Assembly: GCA_017615955.1 (NCBI GenBank)
Contig: JAFZZD010000852.1
Coordinates: forward strand, 1-5,961
Reading direction: 5' to 3'
Length of the DNA: 5,961 nucleotides
DNA from: Victivallales bacterium
GTDB taxonomy: Bacteria > Verrucomicrobiota > Lentisphaeria > Oligosphaerales > Oligosphaeraceae
Position numbers and translations under genes: made by a program. The notes below the pieces were generated by a model. It was not told the DNA's origin. It did no database searches and saw only the letters and a list, made by a program, of their open reading frames with translations. Positions 1-4,873 of the stretch are shown here, one piece after another. How positions within the stretch are numbered: position 1 is the stretch's first letter; each line of letters opens with the position of its first letter.

Positions 1-20
1 ACTGTCCACTGTCCACTGCT
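1..20 (-). repeat. Heptad tandem repeat, cut by window edge
   Basis: Two full copies of ACTGTCC and the start of a third are visible on the plus strand (on the minus strand GTGGACA GTGGACA). The array runs off the left edge, so its length is unknown. On the minus strand it starts 7 nt after the stop codon of the M20 gene. It shares the 13-mer CCACTGTCCACTG with the larger array near 4845-4857 and has the same orientation relative to the preceding gene, so both are probably parts of one dispersed repeat family. Confidence 0.8.
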
Positions 21-24
21 GCGA

Positions 25-1188
25 CTACTTCTTCGCAAAGTCCTCCTGCACCTCCTGGCGGAACGACGGCGAGGAAAGATACGTGGCGCCAACATTGGCA
101 AGTGCAGCCGCAGCCTTCATGGCATTGGCAAAGCCAAGTTCCTTGCCCGAACATTCGCGGAATTCCACAGAATGCCCTGGCATTTCAGTTGTTTCAGATA
201 TGGCAAAGTACGCATGTATGCCAGGGCGCACCTGGGAGAAATTGCCAAAGTCGGACGACCCCCTGCCAGAATGGTCCGGGATGTTCAATGCCATGCCAAG
301 TTCCTTCACCGAATCCACATACACCTTGTTCATAGGGCCATTGGGCTTGCGGGACCTGTATGCTGGCCGGAACGGCGCGATTTCCGCAGTCGCGCCAGTC
401 ATAAGCGCCGCCCCCTTTACAATGTCCCTGAAGCGCTTTTCCAGGATAGGCGCCCAGCTCTCCTCGCCGCTGCGGATGTAGAAGCGGCAGCGGGCATAGT
501 CAGGTATTATGTTCGGTGCCACGCCGCCATCCAGTATCACACCATGGAACCTGGCGTGCTCGGGAATATGCTGCCTGTATGCGTTCACACCGGCAAACAC
601 CAGCTGAACCGCATCCAGGGCATTGATGCCTTTCTCGGGTGCCCCCGCCGCGTGGGCTGCCTTGCCGTGGAACTTTATCTCAAGACCGCAGTTGGATGTG
701 GACCCCATGTCGGGCATGGTTCTGGCAGATGGATGCACCATGGCAACGGCATCTATGCCCTCCAGGCATCCTGCCTCCAGCATCTTGACCTTTCCGCCGC
801 CGCCCTCTTCAGCTGGAGTGCCAAACAAGACCACCCTGCCCTGCAACGCATCCTTCTTCAGCAATTCCGCCACAGCGCAGAACGCGGCCAGGCCAGCGGC
901 GCAAATTAGATTGTGCCCACAGCCATGGCCTATTTCAGGCAATGCATCATACTCCGAACAGAATCCAAAAACAGGCCCCGACGCATTGCCATACTCGCAG
1001 CGAAACGCCGTCTCCAAACCGCAGTACGGCATGGTCAACTCGTAACCACGTGCTTCAAGATACTCCTTGCAACGCTGGACCGCAAACTTCTCCTGATAGA
1101 GTATCTCAGGATGAGACCAAAGGTCATCCGACAGCTTGCGCAAATCTCCGCGATTCTCATCTATTAACCCAACTATTCTTTCCAACAT
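25..1188 (-). CDS. M20 family metallo-amidohydrolase (ACY1L2/AbgB-like)
   Basis: A 387-residue cytosolic enzyme with no signal peptide or membrane segment. It is predicted to hydrolyse an amide bond in a small N-acyl amino acid or dipeptide-like substrate using two metal ions. The M20 catalytic domain is interrupted by a dimerisation domain at roughly residues 165-280. Visible motifs are SEYDALPEIGHGCGHN (78-93) with likely metal ligands C90 and H92, GTPAEEGGGG (123-132) with the glutamate pair E127/E128, VHPS with H152, GKAAHAA (175-181) in the inserted domain, GRGSSDFGN (308-316) and PGHS with H338. The Cys-His-Glu-His-His ligand set and the length fit the M20D branch that holds ACY1L2/PM20D2, AbgB and indole-acetyl amino acid hydrolases. 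All key residues look intact. The substrate cannot be read from sequence. An in-frame GTG lies one codon upstream (1191); ATG at 1188 is preferred because of its ribosome-binding site. The gene diverges from the FadL-family gene and may share its control region. Confidence 0.93.
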   Translation of the reverse strand: MLERIVGLIDENRGDLRKLSDDLWSHPEILYQEKFAVQRCKEYLEARGYELTMPYCGLETAFRCEYGNASGPVFGFCSEYDALPEIGHGCGHNLICAAGLAAFCAVAELLKKDALQGRVVLFGTPAEEGGGGKVKMLEAGCLEGIDAVAMVHPSARTMPDMGSTSNCGLEIKFHGKAAHAAGAPEKGINALDAVQLVFAGVNAYRQHIPEHARFHGVILDGGVAPNIIPDYARCRFYIRSGEESWAPILEKRFRDIVKGAALMTGATAEIAPFRPAYRSRKPNGPMNKVYVDSVKELGMALNIPDHSGRGSSDFGNFSQVRPGIHAYFAISETTEMPGHSVEFRECSGKELGFANAMKAAAALANVGATYLSSPSFRQEVQEDFAKK

Positions 1189-1191
1189 CAC

Positions 1192-1208
1192 CGCTTTCCT
1201 TCCTCTTT
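1192..1208 (-). promoter_or_regulatory. Ribosome-binding site of the M20 gene
   Basis: On the minus strand the purine-rich run AGAGGAAGGAAAG precedes the start. The GGA nearest the gene is 5 nt from GTG (1191) and 8 nt from ATG (1188). The latter spacing is closer to optimal, and ATG is the stronger codon, so translation probably starts at 1188. The two starts differ by one residue only. Confidence 0.6.
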
Positions 1209-1235
1209 TAAATCCTCTTCACATCCTTGTCCATA

Positions 1236-1252
1236 ATTATCCATAAGATAAT
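1236..1252. promoter_or_regulatory. Small inverted repeat in the M20 leader
   Basis: ATTATC, a 5-nt spacer (CATAA) and GATAAT form a perfect 6-bp inverted repeat about 50 bp upstream of the M20 start. It could be a small operator or an AU-rich leader hairpin. In such AT-rich DNA it could also be chance, and nothing else supports a role. Confidence 0.25.
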
Positions 1253-1257
1253 CATTC

Positions 1258-1284
1258 ATTCTAAACTCGCAACGCTTATAACAA
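1258..1284 (-). promoter_or_regulatory. Weak candidate promoter for the M20 gene
   Basis: On the minus strand a -35-like TTGTTA (1279-1284) is followed by a -10-like TAGAAT (1258-1263, five of six consensus bases). The 15-bp spacer is shorter than the usual 16-18, so this is only a candidate. It would give a leader of about 60 nt that includes the strong ribosome-binding site. Confidence 0.25.
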
Positions 1285-1309
1285 CTCATTCATAAAAAAT
1301 TCTGGTATG

Positions 1310-1340
1310 ATTTTGACAAAAAATAACAAAATGTCAAAAT
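1310..1340. promoter_or_regulatory. Operator-like inverted repeat between divergent genes
   Basis: ATTTTGACA (1310-1318), 13 A-rich bases and TGTCAAAAT (1332-1340) form a perfect 9-bp inverted repeat. The half-sites are 21-22 bp apart, two turns of the helix, as expected for a dimeric regulator binding one face of the DNA. Each arm contains the sigma70 -35 consensus TTGACA in its own direction, so binding could affect transcription both ways. No convincing -10 lies 16-18 bp beyond either TTGACA. The site is 98 bp before the porin start and 122 bp before the M20 start. Confidence 0.5.
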
Positions 1341-1345
1341 AAAGC

Positions 1346-1375
1346 TTGCAATACAATAAAAAGTCTATAAATTAT
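1346..1375 (+). promoter_or_regulatory. Candidate promoter for the FadL-family gene
   Basis: A -35-like TTGCAA (1346-1351) precedes an AT-rich -10 region, TATAAATTAT (1366-1375). The best-placed hexamer, TAAATT at 1368, has a 16-bp spacer and four of six consensus bases; TATAAA at 1366 matches better but has only a 14-bp spacer. Transcription would begin near 1380, giving a leader of about 55 nt and placing the inverted repeat at 1310-1340 just upstream. An alternative is the extended -10-like TGGTATGAT (1303-1311), which would put the inverted repeat at or beyond the start point. Confidence 0.3.
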
Positions 1376-1428
1376 CGCCAGAGTTTTTAAAAAAGAGTTT
1401 TTCGCAAGTTCAATACAAAACCAAAATT

Positions 1429-1432
1429 GGAG
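1429..1432 (+). promoter_or_regulatory. Ribosome-binding site of the FadL-family gene
   Basis: GGAG, within TTGGAG, ends 5 nt before the ATG at 1438. The spacing supports this start, which also begins a well-formed signal peptide. Confidence 0.65.
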
Positions 1433-1437
1433 TTCAA

Positions 1438-2661
1438 ATGAAGAAATCAACAAAGATGTTCTTTGCTGCGGCACTTGCCTCATGTGCAGTTGCATACGGC
1501 GCAGGCTTCACAATTCTGGAGCAAAGTGCCAGAGGTTTGGGACGCGCCTTGGCAGGTATGACAGTCGAATCATCGGATCCTGGTTCAATCTACTTCAACC
1601 CCGCCACTGCAACCGGTCCAGAACGTCCGGAGATTGTTCTTGGCAACCACGTGCTGTATGTCAGCGGCCATATCAAGGACATGGGCAGTGACATTCAACT
1701 TGGCGGCGATGAAAGCAACAACCTGGGCGGCTGGTCCATGGTGCCAAACCTCTACTATGTGCAGCCCATCAACAGCAGCGTCAGCCTTGGCTTCGGCCTT
1801 TCCGCCACTTCAGGCACAAAGACATCCTACAACAACTACTGGCTGGGACGTTATGGCGCCACTTTGACAGAACTGACGGTCATTGACTTCTCTTCAGTCG
1901 TTGCATGGAAAATACAAGACAACCTGAGCCTCGGTGCTGGTCTAGTTGTTGAAAAGGCAGGACTTCTCATGGAACAGATGGTTCCTGTTGCAGTTGGCGT
2001 GGACAGGAAAATGTCCGTTGACGGCGATTCAATCGGCCTTGGCTTCACACTGGGTATCCTGTATGAGCCAATCGACGGCACAAAAGTCGGTCTGGGATAC
2101 CGCTCCCGCATCAAGCATGACATTGACTTTGACGCTGAACTAAAGCACACAGGCGTTTCCTCAGAGGGCAGCTGCGAAATTGAACTGCCGCAGATCGTCA
2201 ACTTCGGTGTCGAACAGAAGCTCACTGAAAAGTGGGATGTCATGATGGACATCAGCTGGTCCGAGTGGAGCACACTTGACCAGATGACACTGGAATTCGA
2301 CGACATGACCTTCGGCCAGAAGGAAATCACAAAGGACATGAAATGGAGGGACAACTGGCGTGTCGCTGTTGGTACTGCATACCAGTTCACAGACAAATTC
2401 ACTGGCCGCTTCGGTCTGGCATTCGACCAGACTCCTACACAGAACGAATACCGCAACCTGAAACTTCCGGATGCAAACCGCTACTGGATCAGCATGGGAT
2501 GTGGCTACAAGATCAATGACAACGTCCGCATCGATGCCGCATATACCCACCTGTTCATGGACTCACAGAGCTTTGAGGAAGTCACAGCTGGCGGCACTGT
2601 GCGCGCAAAGGAAAGGTGCCGCACCGAGCTGTTCAGCTTCTCAATCACGTACTCCTTCTAA
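1438..2661 (+). CDS. Outer-membrane transport protein, OmpP1/FadL/TodX family
   Basis: A 407-residue outer-membrane beta-barrel, predicted to take up hydrophobic molecules such as long-chain fatty acids. The N-terminus has lysines at 2, 3 and 6, a hydrophobic stretch (7-19) and a likely signal-peptide cleavage around residues 19-22. The mature protein starts AGFTILEQSARGLGRALAG, with the family's N-terminal hatch signature, followed by DPGSIYFNPA (48-57), the NPA motif of FadL. The rest is alternating polar and hydrophobic beta-strands rich in Gly, Tyr and Trp. It ends SFSITYSF, with a terminal phenylalanine as expected for recognition by the BAM assembly machinery. The length is near the usual 400-450. 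A lipobox-like LASC lies at 13-16; lipidation is not expected in this family. The gene stands alone, with its own promoter region and a strong terminator. Hydrophobic-substrate transport is a family-level assignment and the real substrate is unknown. Confidence 0.92.
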   Translation: MKKSTKMFFAAALASCAVAYGAGFTILEQSARGLGRALAGMTVESSDPGSIYFNPATATGPERPEIVLGNHVLYVSGHIKDMGSDIQLGGDESNNLGGWSMVPNLYYVQPINSSVSLGFGLSATSGTKTSYNNYWLGRYGATLTELTVIDFSSVVAWKIQDNLSLGAGLVVEKAGLLMEQMVPVAVGVDRKMSVDGDSIGLGFTLGILYEPIDGTKVGLGYRSRIKHDIDFDAELKHTGVSSEGSCEIELPQIVNFGVEQKLTEKWDVMMDISWSEWSTLDQMTLEFDDMTFGQKEITKDMKWRDNWRVAVGTAYQFTDKFTGRFGLAFDQTPTQNEYRNLKLPDANRYWISMGCGYKINDNVRIDAAYTHLFMDSQSFEEVTAGGTVRAKERCRTELFSFSITYSF

Positions 2662-2671
2662 TCCAACCCCC

Positions 2672-2703
2672 ATAAAAGAAATCCCGTGCTTGCCCGGCAC
2701 GGG
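2672..2703 (-). terminator. Terminator for the minus-strand glycosyltransferase operon
   Basis: CCCGTGC (2683-2689) and GCACGGG (2697-2703) form a perfect 7-bp stem with a 7-nt loop. Read on the minus strand, the hairpin is followed by ATTTCTTTTAT, a T-rich tract suited to intrinsic termination. Read on the plus strand it is followed by TACGCTC, so it should not terminate the porin gene. Its location, beyond the glycosyltransferase stop, fits the end of the minus-strand operon. Confidence 0.6.
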
Positions 2704-2710
2704 TACGCTC

Positions 2711-2757
2711 TTTGGCCCTAGGCAGTTATCCCTCTGCCTAGGGCCAAATCGTTTTTA
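2711..2757 (+). terminator. Strong terminator of the FadL-family gene
   Basis: TTTGGCCCTAGGCAG (2711-2725) pairs perfectly with 2734-2748 over 15 bp, with an 8-nt loop (TTATCCCT). On the plus strand it is followed by TCGTTTTTATT, a classical Rho-independent signal 50 bp after the porin stop. On the minus strand the hairpin is followed by GAGCGTACC without a T-run, so it should act mainly on plus-strand transcription. Confidence 0.85.
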
Positions 2758-2769
2758 TTGAAACGCACA

Positions 2770-3798
2770 TTATCCTTTATACCGCCCTGCCCGTTCCCAA
2801 GCAGCTTGCCTGGCTGCACTGCGGCTTTCAGGGCTGCGCCAGCGCAGGATTGCCTTTGCCATGGATTCAGGCGTCTCCTGCGCCAAGGCTATTGCAGGGC
2901 AATCCGCCAGAAGTTCCTCATCGGCGCCGGAGATTGTCGCGGCAATTGGCTTGCCCATGGCAAGAGCCTCAACCACAGTGCGCCCAAACGGCTCAAGATG
3001 GGAGCAGCTCACCAGGCAGTCGCTGGCGGCAATATACGGCAGAGCCGCCTGGTCGCTATCATTAATGAATACGCATTCATGCAGTCCCAGTTTTTCAAGC
3101 ATGCTCCTCAAACGAAGCAGGTACTGTGCGTCCTTGTCCGTATGCACCCTGCCCTTGAGAAGGCACTTGACATCGGGACATTCCTTTCGAACAATATTCA
3201 TGGCCCACAATAGAAGTACATGGTTCTTCCATGGAGTGAAGTCAGCCGCCATGATCACATTCAGGCCACCTGGCTGGAATGGAAGAATCGCAGGCTTTGT
3301 CGCAGCAATTGTCTCCACATCAAAAATATTCGGCAATACACGCAGCCTGTCATTTGGGAGAAAAGCCCACTTGGCTGCCACGCGACGGGACACAGCCAGC
3401 ACCCTGGGATGCAAGAATGCCTCAATCAACCTCGGCAACAACATCGGACAGCGCACATCCCTGTCGTTGACTATGACTTTGGCATTAGTTTTCAGGCGAA
3501 GGCAAATCCAGAACAATGCGCTCCGTATAGTATTGAGAAAAACGGCATCAGGTCTGAACGAGGCAATGGCTTCCTTGATTTTGCCGCGAGAACGCCTGGC
3601 ATCCACAAGAAGCTGCCAGAGGCCGACTAGGCTTGGCATGTAGTGGTGCGTATCTATGGCAATATCTGGATTGATTTCATTGCATCCAGCCACCAGCATC
3701 TGCCGCTCTTCGGTGCCGCGTTCTTTTACAAGGGAGTGCAGGCTTGCCTGCGCACCGCCATAGAAACACGAGGAATCAATGTATAACGTGCGTGCCAT
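2770..3798 (-). CDS. GT4-family glycosyltransferase
   Basis: A 342-residue GT-B fold enzyme of the glycosyltransferase 4 / glycosyl transferase group 1 type, predicted to move a sugar from a nucleotide sugar onto a glycan, lipid or other acceptor. The N-terminal half carries the loop CFYGGAQ (11-17), the typical acceptor-domain start. The C-terminal half carries FTPWKNH (187-193) with the phosphate-binding Lys191, and SDCLVSCSHLEPFGRTVVEAL (259-279 region) with the E-x7-E motif (E269 and E277) that binds the donor. LPNIFD (155-160) lies in the linker. There is no signal peptide or clear membrane anchor, so it is probably cytosolic or membrane-associated. The reading frame is open 20 codons further upstream (to 3858), but that extension lies inside the DUF58 gene. 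The start at 3798 is chosen because it begins the conserved domain (MARTLYIDSS) and forms TGATG with the DUF58 stop. Sugar donor and acceptor cannot be told. The gene is last in its operon. Confidence 0.9.
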   Translation of the reverse strand: MARTLYIDSSCFYGGAQASLHSLVKERGTEERQMLVAGCNEINPDIAIDTHHYMPSLVGLWQLLVDARRSRGKIKEAIASFRPDAVFLNTIRSALFWICLRLKTNAKVIVNDRDVRCPMLLPRLIEAFLHPRVLAVSRRVAAKWAFLPNDRLRVLPNIFDVETIAATKPAILPFQPGGLNVIMAADFTPWKNHVLLLWAMNIVRKECPDVKCLLKGRVHTDKDAQYLLRLRSMLEKLGLHECVFINDSDQAALPYIAASDCLVSCSHLEPFGRTVVEALAMGKPIAATISGADEELLADCPAIALAQETPESMAKAILRWRSPESRSAARQAAWERAGRYKG

Positions 3799-4661
3799 CA
3801 GCAGAAGTATTCCAGAAACGAGACGTCGCTGGTGGAAAAACGATAGTGGGCATGCCATTCCAACGCCAGGTCACGCACTTTTCCAAGCCAGGCCCCCATT
3901 CTTTCCCCATACGCCTGCCTTGTCAGGTCAGGGGCCACAAGAATGCCTTCATTCGTTTCAGAATCACGAAAATCCAAGGTTCCGGAAAAAGGCAGTTCCA
4001 GTTCGTCCTTGTCCAAAATATGGCAAAGGCGCAATTCCCTGCCATTTGCCTGGAAATGCCTTAGCAAAGTCACCAAGTCCAGGTCTATCAAATCGGAAAT
4101 GAAGAAGGTCAAGCCACGGGTGTGCCCCAGAAAAACATCAATTCCACCAAGAATGGCATCCAGCCTGGCTGTGCCAGACGGCTCCAGTTTGCCCAGACCG
4201 TCAACCAGCGCATAAACATCGTCCTCCCTGGCAAGAGGCATTTGCTCCATGCCGCTGCCATTGTAGATGAAAAGCGAGACATTGTCATTCTGCGATGCGG
4301 CGACACTGGCAAGGCAGGTTCCCAGAATCGCGGCATACTGGTATTTGGAGAGAACGGCAGACTTGCCTTTGTAGGACATGGACGCGGTGCAGTCCACCAC
4401 TATTGCACAACGCATCACGGTATCATCCCTGCGCACCTTGTTGTACAGCCGTTCCTGACGCGCATACAGTTTCCAGTCCACATCCCGCAGATTCTCCCCC
4501 TGCGTCCATGGCCTGTACTGGATGAAGTCCCCGCCACTGCCTTTGGAAATGCTGGCATGCACCCCCGACATAAGCCCAATGACAGCATCCTTCGCCATAA
4601 TGGAAAAACCACCAAGACGGCTGAGCACTTCAGGCTTCAATTGTTCAGACAAAGACGTCAT
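3798..4661 (-). CDS. DUF58 domain protein (vWA-like, short form)
   Basis: A 287-residue protein of the DUF58 family (COG1721). It has the usual N-terminal region (LKPEVLSRLGGF, 8-19), then the signature KGSGGDFIQYRPWTQGENLRDVDWKLYARQERLYNK across 40-75. A von Willebrand factor A-like domain follows, with the metal-site motif DCTAS (90-94); threonine stands where the classical motif has serine, a conservative change. SGTARLD (162-168) and ISDLIDLD (188-195) probably supply the other metal-site residues. No membrane segments are visible, as in the short cytosolic members. DUF58 proteins usually work next to a MoxR AAA+ ATPase, thought to act in folding or metal loading of partner proteins; no MoxR gene is visible here. 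The start at 4661 (MTSLSEQL) matches where family members begin; a GTG at 4676 is possible but adds only MLFYT. Neither has a clear ribosome-binding site. It overlaps the glycosyltransferase start by one base. Its molecular role is unknown. Confidence 0.9.
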   Translation of the reverse strand: MTSLSEQLKPEVLSRLGGFSIMAKDAVIGLMSGVHASISKGSGGDFIQYRPWTQGENLRDVDWKLYARQERLYNKVRRDDTVMRCAIVVDCTASMSYKGKSAVLSKYQYAAILGTCLASVAASQNDNVSLFIYNGSGMEQMPLAREDDVYALVDGLGKLEPSGTARLDAILGGIDVFLGHTRGLTFFISDLIDLDLVTLLRHFQANGRELRLCHILDKDELELPFSGTLDFRDSETNEGILVAPDLTRQAYGERMGAWLGKVRDLALEWHAHYRFSTSDVSFLEYFC

Positions 4662-4680
4662 TGTATAAAAAAGCACTTGA

Positions 4681-4750
4681 GTGGCCTGTGGCCTGTGGCC
4701 TGTGGACTGTGGCCTGTGGCCTGTGTTCTGTGGCCTGGGGCCTGTGGCCT
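4681..4750 (+). repeat. Heptad tandem array GTGGCCT, ten units
   Basis: Ten consecutive 7-bp units without a gap. Seven are exactly GTGGCCT; the others are GTGGACT (4702), GTGTTCT (4723) and GGGGCCT (4737). The array ends 8 bp before a GC-rich hairpin and lies 19 bp upstream of the DUF58 start. It is in inverted orientation to the array at 4824-4872. The low divergence between units suggests recent expansion or ongoing homogenisation. A repeat of this unit length translates as a repeating peptide in every frame, so apparent reading frames across it should not be taken as genes. Confidence 0.95.
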
Positions 4751-4757
4751 GTTCTGT

Positions 4758-4779
4758 GCCGCAGCGTTTTCGCTGCGGC
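4758..4779. repeat. GC-rich hairpin A inside the repeat element
   Basis: GCCGCAGCG (4758-4766) pairs perfectly with CGCTGCGGC (4771-4779), a 9-bp stem with a 4-nt loop. The loop is TTTT on the plus strand and AAAA on the minus strand, the direction in which the flanking genes are transcribed. No T-run follows on the minus strand, so it is unlikely to be a simple terminator. Confidence 0.9.
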
Positions 4780-4797
4780 TGACTGCCCCTTCAAAAT

Positions 4798-4817
4798 CGC
4801 GGGGCTTTCGCCCCGCG
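4798..4817. repeat. GC-rich hairpin B with GAAA tetraloop on minus strand
   Basis: CGCGGGGC (4798-4805) pairs perfectly with GCCCCGCG (4810-4817), an 8-bp stem with a 4-nt loop. As minus-strand RNA the loop is C(GAAA)G, a very stable GNRA tetraloop. The minus strand continues ATTTTGAAGG, a short T-run, so it might act as a weak terminator or as a 3'-end stabilising hairpin for the upstream oxidoreductase transcript. It sits 18 bp from hairpin A. Confidence 0.85.
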
Positions 4818-4823
4818 CACCAA

Positions 4824-4872
4824 ACTGACCACTGACCACTGACCACTGTCCACTGTACACAGGCCACAGGTG
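4824..4872 (-). repeat. Heptad tandem array, GTGGNCA type, about six units
   Basis: On the plus strand the units are ACTGACC three times, then ACTGTCC, ACTGTAC, ACAGGCC and a partial ACAGGTG. On the minus strand, in the phase of the first array, they read GTGGCCT, GTGTACA, GTGGACA and GTGGTCA three times. The array therefore shares the GTGGNCW consensus with 4681-4750 but points the opposite way. On the minus strand the first GTGG begins 6 nt after the oxidoreductase stop codon. Confidence 0.9.
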
Positions 4873-4873
4873 C

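Noticed and set aside
172..909. Plus-strand open frame of 245 codons opposite the M20 gene
   Set aside because: It lies wholly antisense to a gene with intact catalytic motifs, and its translation shows no recognisable domain.
1851..2456. Minus-strand open frame of 201 codons opposite the FadL-family gene
   Set aside because: It is a shadow of the porin coding sequence, serine-rich and without any recognisable motif.
2724..2742. Resemblance of the terminator loop to the start of a homing-endonuclease site (AGGGATAAC on the minus strand)
   Set aside because: Only nine bases match and the rest differs; the hairpin is fully explained as a terminator.
2861..3643. Plus-strand open frame of 260 codons opposite the glycosyltransferase
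   Set aside because: It is antisense to a well-supported GT4 gene, with no start signals or domain; it is explained by codon bias of the real gene.
4122..4835. Plus-strand open frame of 237 codons opposite the DUF58 gene and repeat region
   Set aside because: It is antisense to DUF58 and runs on into the heptad array, where any frame stays open; no domain is visible.
4681..4872. CRISPR array
   Set aside because: The 7-bp units follow one another without spacers, and no cas genes are present.
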